64,000 nt of DNA from CAVUFH01 sp963740835 (GCA_963740835.1 CAVUFH010000002.1:620001-684000); one strand, 5' to 3'. Counted from the first letter of the stretch, positions 16,566-25,799 are shown. Program-made: numbers and translations. Notes: generated from the letters alone by a model not told the origin.

Positions 16566-17072
16566 GTGCGGGTTCCGGTTCGTCGTCTTCGTCGTGCAGG
16601 GTGAGTGCGAGGCGGCGGCGGGCAGAAGTCAGCGTCGAAGACGCGGTACCGACCGCAACCCCCATCGCGCTCGCGACCTCGGCTTCGGTGAGTCCGGCCG
16701 CGTATCGCAGCGCGATCGCGAGGCGTTCACGAGCGGGAGCGCGCCCACGGCGTCCCAGACCTCGATCGCGTCGTGTCCGCTCTGCGCGGCGGCGCTCGTC
16801 GTCTCGAGCGACGCGAGCAGGCGAGCCTCCGTCGCGGCCCGCCGGGCCCGGCGGTGCAACAGGTTGACCGCGACGCGGTACGTCCAGCCCGACGGTTCGC
16901 CCATCGTCGACACCCGCCGCCACGCGGCGAGTGCGCGCGCGAAGGCCTCCGACGTCACATCCTGGGCGAGGTGCCGGTCACCGCACGCGACGGTGAGCGC
17001 CGCGAGCAGCCGCGGATGCTCGGCCCGGTACCACTGCTCGAACAACGCGAGGTCGTCGTTCGTGTCGCTCAC
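16558..17072 (-). CDS. ECF (group IV) RNA polymerase sigma factor, frameshifted
   Basis: About 171 aa after correction. The region 2 part reads FEQWYRAEHPRLLAALTVA, DVTSEAFARALAAWRRV and GWTYRVAVNLLHRRAR. Region 4 (ARERLAIALRYAAGLTEAEV and ASAMGVAVGTASSTLTSARR) is one frame off and joins if one missing base is restored near 16731. The span (515 nt) is one short of a multiple of three, as predicted. GTG 17072 gives the usual N-terminal length. It is coupled to a membrane protein downstream, the normal sigma/anti-sigma layout. The frameshift is more likely sequence error than decay because both halves are well conserved. Confidence 0.8.
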
Positions 17073-17212
17073 GCCGCGCGTTCGTCCCCCCGCGTGCCCG
17101 ATCTCGGTCGGCTCGATGCTCGCACGGATCGCAGTCACTGCGGGTACAAGTCACGGGACCGTCGATTCCCTGGGTGCGCGCAGAAGAAAGTCTCGCGCCC
17201 GCGGCTGGCCCG

Positions 17213-19226
17213 CTAGGACGCCGGCGCGGAAGTGATCTTGTCGACGAGGTGCGCGGGTACCGGGTCGTAGTGGGAGTGGCGGGCGGTGAACTGCCCGCGT
17301 CCCCCGGTCATCGAGCGCAGGTCGATCGCGTACCGGAGTACCTCGGAGGTCGGCACCGTGGCCACGATCTCGACCTCGCCGTTGCCGACCGAGGCCGAGC
17401 CCTGGATGCGGCCGCGCTTGCCGTTGAGGTCACCCATGATGTCGCCCTGATTCGCCTCGGGCACCGTGACGACGAGCTCGCTCACGGGCTCGAGGAGCAC
17501 CGGTCCCGCCTTCGCCAGCGCGTCCTTCAGCCCGTGCGCGGCTGCGGTCTTGAACGCCATCTCGGAGCTGTCGACCGAATGCGCCTTGCCGTCGAAGCAG
17601 GTGACCCGCACGTCGACGATGGGGAAGCCGAGCGCGCCGCCCGACTCGGCGGTTTCGGTGACGCCCTTTTCGACCGCGGGGATGTACTGGCGAGGGATGA
17701 CGCCGCCGACGATCTTGTCGACGAACTCGACGCCGGATCCGCGCTCGGTCGGCTCGACGCGCAGCCAGCGCGACCGCGAACTGCCCGTGACCGCCGCTCT
17801 GCTTCTTCACCTTGCCTTCGGCTTCGGCATCGCCACCGATGGTCTCGCGGTAGGCGACGCGGACGTCTTCGCTCTCGACCTCGACGCCGAACTTCCGCGC
17901 CAGTCGCTCGAGCGCGATGGAGAGGTGGGTCTCGCCCATGCCCCGAAGCAGCGTTTGGTGGGTCTCGGGGTTGCGCTCGATCCGGAGCACCGGGTCTTCC
18001 TCCTGCAACCGGTGCAGCGCGTTGGCAAGCTTGTCCTCGTCGGCCTTGGACTTGGCATGGATCGCCACTGCGAGCAGCGGTTCGGGGAGCGCGAACGGTT
18101 CGATCTCCGAGGCCGCGCCCTTGGTCGCGAGCACGTCGCCGGTCGCGAGGTCGTTGAGCTTGGCGACCGCGGCGATATCGCCGGCCGCGACCTCCTCGAC
18201 CGCGTCCTGCTCCTTGCCCCGCATGGTGAAGAGCTGGTGCAAGCGCTCGTCGGTATGGGTGCGCGCGTTGACGAGCACCGCGTCGTGCTTCACCGAACCG
18301 CCGAGCACCTTGAAGAGGTTCACGTGCCCCACGTACGGGTCGACGATGGTCTTGAACACCTGCACCGCGGTCTGCCCGTTGTCGGTACCCGGCGCGGGTG
18401 CTTCCTCGACCAGGAACTTGGCGAGCCGGTCCACGCCGATCAGCCGCGTCGCGCTCCCGCACAGGACCGGGAACACGCTGGCGCTCGCGATGCCGTCGGC
18501 GAGCGCGTGCGCGAGCTCGTCGATCGCGATCTTCTCGTCGCCGAGGTAGCGCTCCATCAGGTCGTCGTCACCGACGACGATGCCTTCGACGAGCGCGTCG
18601 TGGATCTCGTGCTCTTCCATCTCCATCTCGGCGGGCACTGCGCCCTCCGTGCCGTGCGACGCATCTCCGGAATAGGTGACCGCGCTGTCGTTGAGGAGTT
18701 CGACGACGCCGCGGAGATCACCTTCCTCGCCGATCGGAAGCTGCAACGGCGCGACGCCCGCGCCGAACACGCCTTTGAGCTGATCGAGCGTGCGGGAGAA
18801 CGACGCCCGTTCGCGATCGAGCTTGTTCACGAAGATCGCGCGTGGGACACCGAGCTGTTCCGCGAGCTTCCATGCGACCTCGGTCTGTACCTCGACGCCT
18901 TCGACCGCGGAGACGACGAACAATGCGAGATCGGCCGCGTGCAGCGCGGCCGCGACATCACCGACGAAGTCGGCGTAGCCGGGCGCGTCGAGGAGGTTCA
19001 CCTTGTGGTCGTCGGATTCGAACGGCGCGAGCGTCAGCGACACGGAGATCCCGCGCCGCTGTTCCTCGGGATCGAAGTCGGAGACGGTCGAGCCGTCTTC
19101 GACCTTGCCGATGCGGGTGGTCGCGCCCGCGACGAAGAGCAGCGCCTCCGCCAAGGACGTCTTCCCGGCGCCACCGTGGCCCACCAGGGCGACGTTGCGG
19201 ATCTTGGCGGTCGGGAAGGTCTTCAC
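17213..19226 (-). CDS. Elongation factor G-like GTPase (EF-G2/FusA2 type), frameshifted
   Basis: About 670 aa. The P-loop is GHGGAGKTSL (canonical EF-G: AHIDAGKTT), the G3 motif is DAPGYADF (canonical DTPGHVDF) and NKLDRE is present. These variants are typical of the EF-G-like paralogue group that includes mycobacterial FusA2, so it is not the main translocase. The G3 Tyr replaces the catalytic His of EF-G. Domains II to V are present, ending in the GGRGQF region. A single extra base near 17768-17770 breaks the frame after SGGHGQFAVA; removal restores WLRVEPTERG and the C-terminal 230 residues. The 2014-nt span fits one extra base. GTG 19226 has AGGGGG 8 nt upstream. It is divergent from pgsA. 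Confidence 0.85.
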
Positions 19227-19340
19227 CCACGAACCCCCTCGGGGAGATGTGACTGTCCGGTTGCGGGAGTCTAGGAACGGCATACGGCGCCGGACCAGGG
19301 CACACTGAGCGGGGTGTCCAGGGTGCCGGAGCCAGGCTGG

Positions 19341-19371
19341 TACCCTCGTCGGACTGCTCGCGAACGCGAGC
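19341..19371 (+). promoter_or_regulatory. Putative pgsA -10 (TACCCT) and leader hairpin
   Basis: TACCCT (19341-19346, within GGTACCCT as upstream of thrS) is followed by a perfect hairpin GCTCGCG-AA-CGCGAGC at 19356-19371. The start of pgsA is 70 nt further on, so its mRNA would carry a leader of about 90 nt. The divergent fusA2 gene starts 115 bp to the left. Confidence 0.4.
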
Positions 19372-19441
19372 ACGAAGACTTCCGGACGGTCCCCACAACG
19401 GGCACCCGACGAAGCACGCGTAGGAACCCATAGGAGACGTC

Positions 19442-20161
19442 ATGCTCGACCGGCGCTGGCGCGGCGGTGTCGAGCGGGGACTCAAACCCCTCGGCGAGCA
19501 GCTGCGACGCATCGGTGTCAGCCCCGATGCCCTCACGGTGTTCGGGCTCTTGGCCTCGGCCGTGACCGCGCTGCTGATCGCGACCGGGCACCACGGTTGG
19601 GCCGTCGTCGGCGTGATCGTCGCCGGCGTCAGCGACCTCCTCGACGGCGCGATCGCGCGGGGGAGCGGGCAGGCGAGCCCGCGCGGCGCGTTCTTCGACT
19701 CGGTCGCCGACCGCGCCTCGGACGCGCTGCTGCTCGGCGGCTGCGCGTGGTGGCTCGCGGGCGAGTCGCCCCACCTGCCGGTCCTCGCGTTCGCGGTCGC
19801 CGCGTTCTCCATGATCATCTCGTACGAGCGGGCCCGCGCCGAAGCACTCGGCATCAACGCGCGCGGCGGCCTGATGGAGCGCGCCGAACGTTTCGTTTTC
19901 CTGAGCATCGGTCTCGCGTTCGGCATCCTCGTGCCGGTGCTGTGGGTGATGCTCGTGCTCACGGCGTTCACCGCCGCCGACCGGTTCCGGCGTGTGTACC
20001 AGCAGGCCGATCGTCCGCAGCGCCCGCACGCGACGATCCGCCGGACGCGCGACGCGAGCGGCGCACCTCGGCCCGCGCTGCGCGACTGGTGGGCGGCGCG
20101 GCGGGTCGACGGCGATCGCCGCCGGCGGCATCGGTCCGCCCGGCGCAGTCCCCGTCCGTAG
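19442..20161 (+). CDS. pgsA: CDP-alcohol phosphatidyltransferase, phosphatidylinositol phosphate synthase-like
   Basis: 239 aa integral membrane enzyme that would join CDP-diacylglycerol and inositol-3-phosphate to make PI-phosphate. The complete CDP-alcohol motif runs from Asp65 to Asp90 (D65-x2-D68-G69-x2-A72-R73-x8-G82-x3-D86-x3-D90). Several TM helices surround it. The C-terminal 45 residues are very Arg-rich. ATG 19442 has TAGGAG 5 nt upstream. It heads the pgsA-patA-pimA set, the conserved actinobacterial PIM locus, which supports inositol over glycerol phosphate as substrate. Confidence 0.9.
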   Translation: MLDRRWRGGVERGLKPLGEQLRRIGVSPDALTVFGLLASAVTALLIATGHHGWAVVGVIVAGVSDLLDGAIARGSGQASPRGAFFDSVADRASDALLLGGCAWWLAGESPHLPVLAFAVAAFSMIISYERARAEALGINARGGLMERAERFVFLSIGLAFGILVPVLWVMLVLTAFTAADRFRRVYQQADRPQRPHATIRRTRDASGAPRPALRDWWAARRVDGDRRRRHRSARRSPRP

Positions 20162-20171
20162 TCGCTCGCGC

Positions 20172-21053
20172 ATGCCCGGTCGGTTCACCACGTGGAGTTA
20201 CCGCGCCGCGGCTGCGATCGCCGAGACGTTGCCCCCTCGGATGGGCGAGCCGCTGGCCGGTGTCGCGGGCAAGGTCGCGCGCTGGTGCATGCCGGGGCGC
20301 CGCGCGCTCGTCGCGCGGCACCAACGCCGCGCTGCGAACGCGTCCGGCCTCGACGCCGATGCGGCCGTCGCGGGCGCGTTCGATTCGTACGCGCGCTATT
20401 GGTACGAGCTGCTGCGGCTCCCGCGCGCGGTCCACGACGGCGAGGTGCCTGCGCATTTCACCATCAAGGGCTACGAGTACATCGAGCAAGGGTTGCGAGA
20501 GGGCAACGGCGTGATCCTTGCCCTGCCGCACCTCGGCGGTTGGGAGTACGCGGCGGCGTGGATGGCGTACAAGGGCCATCGCATGCTCGCGGTCGTGGAG
20601 CCGATCGAGCCGCCGGAGCTGTACGAGTGGTTCGTCGACCAGCGCCGCGAGCTGGGGCTCGACGTCGTCCCGCTCGGTCCGGGTGCGTCGGGCGCGCTGT
20701 TGAAGGCGCTACGCGACAACCGCATCGTCTGCCTGCTCAGTGACCGGGATCTGACCGGCGACGGCGTCGACGTGGAGTTCTTCGGGGAGCGGACGACGCT
20801 GCCGGGCGGCCCCGCGACGCTGGCCCTGCGGACCGGGGCGACGCTGCTGGCGGCGGCCGTCTACTTTCGACCGGGTCGCAACCACGCCGCCGAGGTGCGG
20901 GCGCCGGTTCCGGTCGAACGGGAGGGCCGGTTGCGAGAAGATGTAGCCCGCATCACCCAGGTGCTCGCGGACGAGTTCGAGGCGTTGATCCGGGCCGCAC
21001 CCGAGCAATGGCACCTGATGCAACCGAACTGGCCGAGCGACCGAGGGGAGTGA
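20172..21053 (+). CDS. patA: Phosphatidylinositol mannoside acyltransferase (LpxL/HtrB-like)
   Basis: 293 aa membrane-associated acyltransferase of the lipid A acyltransferase family. The catalytic H-x4-E dyad is His120 and Glu125 in LPHLGGWE. CLLSDRDLTGDGVDVEFFGE and TLPGGPATLALRTGA are family hallmarks. It would acylate the mannose of PIM1/PIM2, as Rv2611c does in M. tuberculosis. ATG 20172 starts 10 bp after the pgsA stop, and pimA starts 7 bp after this gene, so the three form one operon. Confidence 0.9.
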   Translation: MPGRFTTWSYRAAAAIAETLPPRMGEPLAGVAGKVARWCMPGRRALVARHQRRAANASGLDADAAVAGAFDSYARYWYELLRLPRAVHDGEVPAHFTIKGYEYIEQGLREGNGVILALPHLGGWEYAAAWMAYKGHRMLAVVEPIEPPELYEWFVDQRRELGLDVVPLGPGASGALLKALRDNRIVCLLSDRDLTGDGVDVEFFGERTTLPGGPATLALRTGATLLAAAVYFRPGRNHAAEVRAPVPVEREGRLREDVARITQVLADEFEALIRAAPEQWHLMQPNWPSDRGE

Positions 21054-21060
21054 ACGAGCA

Positions 21061-22137
21061 GTGCGTGTCGTCATGACGTCGCCGTATTCGTTGTCGCGTC
21101 CCGGTGGTGTGCAGGGGCAGGTGCTCGGCCTCGCTCGAGAACTGCGCCACCTCGGGGTCGACGTGCGGGTCGTCGCGCCGTGCGACGGGCCGCCGCCCGC
21201 GCCCGGAGTCGTGTGCGTCGGGCCGAGCGTCGAGTGGATCTCGAACGGTTCGGTCGCGCCGATCGCGGCCGACGGCTCGGCGGCGCGGCGCACCGCGGAA
21301 GCGATCCGCTCGATCGAACCCCATCTCGTGCACCTGCACGAGCCGGCAGTGCCGGGGCCGTGCCTCAGCACGCTGATCGGATTCAACGGTCCGATGGTCG
21401 GGACGTTCCATGCGTCGGGGGAGCTGCTGCACCAGTGGAGCCGGCCCGCGCTGAAGGGTCTGATGTCGCGCCTCACGACGCGTGCCGTGGTCTCGGAAGC
21501 CGCACGCGACACCGCCCGTTTGAACTGGGGCGGCGAGTACGAGGTGCTCTGGAACGGCATCGAAGTCGAACGCTTCGCGAACGCGACGCCGACGCCGTCG
21601 TCCATACCGGCGGTTTTCTTCGTCGGCCGGCACGAGCCGCGCAAGGGACTGGCGCCGCTCCTCGACGCGTGGTCGCGACTCGACCGCGACGCGGTTCTGT
21701 GGGTCGCCTCGACCGGGCCGCAGACGAAGGAGCTGCGCAAGCGCAAGGTCGCGAACGTCGAGTGGCTCGGCAGCATCTCCGATCGGGAGCTCGAGCAGCG
21801 CATGCGGGGCGCAACCGTGTTCTGCGCACCATCACTGCACGGCGAATCGTTCGGCGTCGTCCTGCTCGAGGCGATGGCCGCGGGTACACCGATCGTCGCA
21901 TCGGCGATCGAGGGGTACGAGAACGTCGCCCGGCCCGGCCGCGAGGCACTGCTCGTCGAGCCCGGCGAGGTCGAGGACCTCGGCGACGCGCTGCGCCGCG
22001 CGCTCGACGACGCCGCGCTGCGCGCGCGGCTCGTCGAGGCCGGACGGGCGCGAGCCGCGGAATTCTCGATGGCCCGACTCGCCGAGCGTTACGTCGAGCT
22101 CTACGAGAAAGCGGTCGTCGCCGCGCCGCGAGCATGA
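21061..22137 (+). CDS. pimA: Phosphatidylinositol alpha-mannosyltransferase (GT4)
   Basis: 358 aa GT-B fold glycosyltransferase that transfers mannose from GDP-mannose to phosphatidylinositol at the inner membrane face, the first step of PIM synthesis. The N-terminal acceptor loop is SPYSLSRPGGVQGQV. HASGELLHQWSRP, the FFVGRHEPRKGLAPLL hinge and the GT4 motif ESFGVVLLE (Glu262 and Glu270) all match PimA. The GTG start lies 7 bp after patA. Confidence 0.92.
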   Translation: MRVVMTSPYSLSRPGGVQGQVLGLARELRHLGVDVRVVAPCDGPPPAPGVVCVGPSVEWISNGSVAPIAADGSAARRTAEAIRSIEPHLVHLHEPAVPGPCLSTLIGFNGPMVGTFHASGELLHQWSRPALKGLMSRLTTRAVVSEAARDTARLNWGGEYEVLWNGIEVERFANATPTPSSIPAVFFVGRHEPRKGLAPLLDAWSRLDRDAVLWVASTGPQTKELRKRKVANVEWLGSISDRELEQRMRGATVFCAPSLHGESFGVVLLEAMAAGTPIVASAIEGYENVARPGREALLVEPGEVEDLGDALRRALDDAALRARLVEAGRARAAEFSMARLAERYVELYEKAVVAAPRA

Positions 22138-22150
22138 CTGCAGCCGGAGC

Positions 22151-23110
22151 GTGAGTGAGCTCGAGGAGCTCGCGCTCGAGACGGCCGCGCGCGTGCGTGA
22201 TGCCGTCGCGCCGAGCCTCGGCGAGCCCGGAGCACGGGAACGCGTCGGTGTGGCGCCGGGCGGCGACGTCACGATGGCGATCGACGAGGTTGCCGAAGAG
22301 GTGGTCGCCGAGTGCCTCGCCGCCGCGGGCGACATCGCGTACTACTCCGAGGACCGTGGCTACGTCAGCTACGGCGATCCGCGTGCCATCTTCGTCGTCG
22401 ACCCCATCGACGGCACCCGACCTGCCGCGGCCGGGCTCGAGTCCTGCTGTGTGTCGATCGCGGTGGTGCCACCTCGGCTCGACGCGACGCTCGGCGACGT
22501 GTCGTTCGGGGTGGTGCACGAGATCAAGAGCGGCGACCGCTTCCACGCCCGCCGCGGTGGTGGCGCGCGGGCCGAACGGTCCGACGGCCGTGCGATACCT
22601 GTGCACCGTTCCGAGAACACGGACCTCGGCGCGCTGTTCTGGACCGCCGGATTGCGCGGCCGGCCCGTGGTGCCGGTGTCGATCGCGCTCGAGCCGCTGA
22701 TCGACGGCTCGTCGATGCGGGGCGGCTACTTCGATCTCGGCTCCGCGACGTTCAACATGACGCGCATCGTGACCGGGCAGCTCGACGCCTACGTCGACAT
22801 CGGGCGTCGCCTCGTCGATGAACTGCCGGAACTGGAGCGCCACTTCCGGCGGGTCGGCGACGGCGCGGTCTGCACGAACTTCCCGTACGACATCGCGGCC
22901 GCCGGGCTCATCGTGCAGGAAGCCGGCGGTGTGGTCACCCATGCCGACGGGAGCTCACTCGATTCCCATCCCGCCGTCGGATCCGGCGACGGGTTCGGCC
23001 TCGCGGTGCTGGCCAGTGCGTCGGTCCCCCTTCATGCGTTGTTGCTCGCCGAGGTCGATCACGGGATGGACCGGGTCCGCGCCTGGCTCGACCAGGAGGA
23101 ACACGGCTGA
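22151..23110 (+). CDS. Inositol monophosphatase family protein
   Basis: 319 aa Mg-dependent phosphatase fold. The metal site signature is DPIDGTRP, preceded by ISEE-like YSEDRG and followed by an NFPYDIAAAGLIVQEAGG segment in place of the usual WDxAAG motif. At 319 aa it is about 50 residues longer than typical IMPases because of extra sequence around residues 120-200. Dephosphorylation of inositol phosphate for PIM and mycothiol precursors is an attractive role given its place after pimA, but a fructose-bisphosphatase-like activity cannot be excluded. It starts with GTG 13 bp after the pimA stop. Confidence 0.82.
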   Translation: MSELEELALETAARVRDAVAPSLGEPGARERVGVAPGGDVTMAIDEVAEEVVAECLAAAGDIAYYSEDRGYVSYGDPRAIFVVDPIDGTRPAAAGLESCCVSIAVVPPRLDATLGDVSFGVVHEIKSGDRFHARRGGGARAERSDGRAIPVHRSENTDLGALFWTAGLRGRPVVPVSIALEPLIDGSSMRGGYFDLGSATFNMTRIVTGQLDAYVDIGRRLVDELPELERHFRRVGDGAVCTNFPYDIAAAGLIVQEAGGVVTHADGSSLDSHPAVGSGDGFGLAVLASASVPLHALLLAEVDHGMDRVRAWLDQEEHG

Positions 23111-23142
23111 GGTCGGTGCCGGGGCCGCGGGGTGCGAATCCC

Positions 23143-23148
23143 TACAAT
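23143..23148 (+). promoter_or_regulatory. -10 element (TACAAT) of lemA
   Basis: TACAAT lies 31 nt before GTG 23180, with GGGAGGG at 23167-23173 between them. A transcript starting near 23155 would keep this ribosome-binding site, which supports the GTG 23180 start over GTG 23132. Confidence 0.5.
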
Positions 23149-23179
23149 GAGGGAGTTCGCCGACTCGGGAGGGTTCCCG

Positions 23180-23731
23180 GTGATCGCAGCAATCATCATC
23201 ATCGTGATCATCGTGCTCGCGGTGATCGTGTTCATGGTCCTGTACAACGGCCTGGTCCGGTTGCGGAACCGCGTCGACAACGCGTGGTCGCAGATCGATG
23301 TCCAGCTCCAGCGCCGGCACGACCTGATCCCCAACCTTGTCGAGACCGTCAAGGGCTATGCCGCCCACGAGCGCCAGACGCTCGAAGCGGTTGTGCAGGC
23401 CCGCAACAACGCGGTGCAGGCGCAGGGGCCGGCCGATCAGGCCCAGGCCGAGAACGTCCTGACCGGCGCGCTGCGCCAGCTGTTCGCCGTCGCCGAGGCC
23501 TACCCGGACCTGAAGGCGAACCAGAACTTCCTCAACCTGCAAGAGGAACTGACGGCGTCCGAGGACCGGGTCGCCTACGCGCGGCAGTTCTACAACGACA
23601 GTGTTCTCACGTACAACACCAAGACGCAGTCGCTTCCGTCCAGCATCCTCGCGGGGATGTTCAACTTCTCGCAGCGCGAATACTTCGAGGGTGAAGAGGC
23701 GTCGCGCGAGGTGCCGCGCGTCCAGTTCTGA
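23180..23731 (+). CDS. lemA: LemA family protein
   Basis: 183 aa. An N-terminal TM segment (residues about 2-20, AAIIIIVIIVLAVIVF) is followed by the conserved RLRNRVDNAWSQIDVQLQRR and DLIPNLVETVKGYA and a long helical bundle ending in REYFEGEEASREVPRVQF. GTG 23180 is chosen because GGGAGGG sits 6 nt upstream; an earlier in-frame GTG (23132) lies ahead of the promoter hexamer. LemA and HtpX are adjacent in many genomes. The function of LemA is not settled; membrane-protein quality control is suggested by this link. Confidence 0.9.
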   Translation: MIAAIIIIVIIVLAVIVFMVLYNGLVRLRNRVDNAWSQIDVQLQRRHDLIPNLVETVKGYAAHERQTLEAVVQARNNAVQAQGPADQAQAENVLTGALRQLFAVAEAYPDLKANQNFLNLQEELTASEDRVAYARQFYNDSVLTYNTKTQSLPSSILAGMFNFSQREYFEGEEASREVPRVQF

Positions 23732-23765
23732 GCACCTCACCACAGACTGCTGACCATCTCTCACC

Positions 23766-24668
23766 GTGTACGAACAAATCGCGTCCAACAAACGGCGTAG
23801 CGCGCTCCTCATCATCGGCTTCGGCCTGCTCGTCGGGCTCGTCGTCTTTGCCATCAACTACCTGATCGGCGGCGGCCTCATCGGATTCGCCATCGCCGCA
23901 GTCATCGCGATCGCGCTGTCGTGGATCTCGTACTTCAACAGCGACAAGGTCGCGTTGGCGATGAGTCACGCCAAGCCCGCCGACGAGCACACCTACGCGA
24001 GGTACCACAACCTCGTCGAAGGGCTGTGCATCGCGAGCGGGTTGCCCAAGCCGCGGCTGTACATCATCGACGACCCCGCGCCCAATGCCTTCGCCACCGG
24101 TCGCAACCCGCAGCACGCGGCCATCGCGGTGACCACCGGCCTGCTCGAGAAGATGAACCGCGTCGAGCTCGAAGGCGTGCTCGCCCACGAGCTCAGCCAC
24201 GTCAAGAACTACGACGTCCTGATCATGACGCTCGCGGTGACGATGGTCGGGATCATCGCGTTGCTCTCCGACTTCTTCCTGCGGTTCATGTTCTGGGGCG
24301 GCGGCCGGCGCGGCAACGACGACCGCAACAACCCGGTCGGCGCCATCATCGCCCTCGTCGGGATCGTGCTGCTGATCTTCTCGCCGATCATCGCCCGGAT
24401 GATGCAGTTCGCGGTGAGCCGCCAGCGCGAGTACCTCGCGGACTCGTCGGGCGTCTCGCTCACGCGCTATCCGCCCGGGCTCATCTCCGCGCTGAAGAAG
24501 TTGAAGGACGACACGACCGTCATCGACACCGCGTCCAAGGCCACCGCGCATCTCTGGATCGAAGAACCCCTCGACACCGAGAGCAAGCGGCCGGGTGTGA
24601 AGATGAACAAGCTGTTCGCCACGCACCCCCCGCTCGACGACCGCATCGCGGCGCTCGAAGCGATGTAG
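23766..24668 (+). CDS. htpX: Membrane zinc metalloprotease HtpX
   Basis: 300 aa M48 family protease that degrades misfolded membrane proteins. There are two N-terminal TM helices (about 14-32 and 37-55) and the active-site HELSH (His141, Glu142, His145). Two further helices (about 155-172, 195-212) and REYLADSSG follow, whose Glu is the third zinc ligand. The catalytic region faces the cytoplasm in the family. The GTG start lies 34 bp after lemA; the pair is probably an operon. Confidence 0.93.
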   Translation: MYEQIASNKRRSALLIIGFGLLVGLVVFAINYLIGGGLIGFAIAAVIAIALSWISYFNSDKVALAMSHAKPADEHTYARYHNLVEGLCIASGLPKPRLYIIDDPAPNAFATGRNPQHAAIAVTTGLLEKMNRVELEGVLAHELSHVKNYDVLIMTLAVTMVGIIALLSDFFLRFMFWGGGRRGNDDRNNPVGAIIALVGIVLLIFSPIIARMMQFAVSRQREYLADSSGVSLTRYPPGLISALKKLKDDTTVIDTASKATAHLWIEEPLDTESKRPGVKMNKLFATHPPLDDRIAALEAM

Positions 24669-24695
24669 AACCCCCACACTTCCGAGGTCTCCCGA

Positions 24696-25769
24696 ATGTC
24701 TCGCGTCCGTTCTCGCCTTCTCGTCTGGTGCGCGCTCGTCGCCACCGCGGCCCTCGTCGTCGGCGCGTGCGGTGGTGGCGACGACAAAACGCAGGTGTCG
24801 AGCGACTCGACCACCCGTACCACCGCGGCCACGACCACGGTCGCACCGATCATCGCCCCACTCTCGGGGACGGTCGACCCGACGGGTGCGTCGGCGACCC
24901 GCCCCGTGCTCACCGTGAAGATCGACAACACCCCATCGGGGCAGCCGCAGTTCGGCGTCGACCAGGCCGATGTCGTGTACGAGGAGATCGTCGAGTCCGG
25001 GATCACCCGGCTGGCGCTGATGTTCCAGTCGCAGGCGCCCGACAAGATCGGTCCGGTCCGTTCGGTGCGCAACACCGACCAGGCGATCGTCTGGCCGGTG
25101 GGCGGCATCTTCGCCTACTCGGGTGGCGCGCCGATATCGGTGAAGAGCATCAGCCAAGCACCCGTCAACCGGATCGACGAAGACAACGCGGGCGACGCGA
25201 TGTTCCGCGACAGTTCGCGCAAGCGCCCCTTCAACCTGTACGGCGTCGCGCCGGCACTGTTCGCCAACGGTGGGCAGCCGGTGCCGCCGCCGCCCCTCTT
25301 CGGCTACCGCGCCGCCAGCGTCGCACCGCCAGGCGGTACGCCGGTCAGCACCTTCAACGTCGGCTTCAAGAAGGGGTTCGCGATCGACTGGACGTGGGAC
25401 GCGACGAACAAGCGGTTCACCCGCGCGCAGTTCGGCAAGCCCGCCGTCACCGGCACCGGCGCGCCGATCGCGCCGCAGAACGTCATCGTGCAGTTCGTGA
25501 ACTACGTCGGCGGGAAGCCGCCGGGCGGTGCGGGCCAGGAAGGGTCCGAGGCGGTGATGGTCGGCGGCGGTGACGCGTGGGTCTTCACCGGTGGTCAGGT
25601 CGTGAAGGGAACGTGGCAGCGGGCGGCGAAGGAGAACGTCACGAAGTTCGTCGACGCCAAGGGCGCGGAGATCAAGCTGGCCCCGGGCCAGACCTTCGTC
25701 GAGCTCTTGCAGAGCGGATATCCCGTGACGATCGCCACGCCGACGCCGCCGCCGCCGCCGAGCGGCTGA
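24696..25769 (+). CDS. DUF3048 domain lipoprotein (YerB-like)
   Basis: 357 aa secreted lipoprotein. The signal peptide ends in a lipobox (VVGAC, Cys at about residue 25), followed by a Thr/Asp-rich linker (about 28-50). DUF3048 then begins at RPVLTVKIDNTPSGQPQFGV and includes QADVVYEEIVESGITR, MFQSQAPDKIGPVRSVR and a C-terminal half with FVNYVGGK and VKGTWQRAAKENVTKF. The protein ends in a Pro run. Homologues are common in Firmicutes and Actinobacteria and have no settled function. ATG 24696 has GAGG 9 nt upstream. Confidence 0.88.
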   Translation: MSRVRSRLLVWCALVATAALVVGACGGGDDKTQVSSDSTTRTTAATTTVAPIIAPLSGTVDPTGASATRPVLTVKIDNTPSGQPQFGVDQADVVYEEIVESGITRLALMFQSQAPDKIGPVRSVRNTDQAIVWPVGGIFAYSGGAPISVKSISQAPVNRIDEDNAGDAMFRDSSRKRPFNLYGVAPALFANGGQPVPPPPLFGYRAASVAPPGGTPVSTFNVGFKKGFAIDWTWDATNKRFTRAQFGKPAVTGTGAPIAPQNVIVQFVNYVGGKPPGGAGQEGSEAVMVGGGDAWVFTGGQVVKGTWQRAAKENVTKFVDAKGAEIKLAPGQTFVELLQSGYPVTIATPTPPPPPSG

Positions 25770-25799
25770 AAGGGGAAGGGCCTCGAAACGGCGCGCCGG

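Noticed and set aside
17213..19226. Calling this gene canonical fusA (EF-G)
   Set aside because: P-loop and G3 motifs are those of the EF-G-like paralogue group, and no rpsL/rpsG/tuf genes adjoin it.
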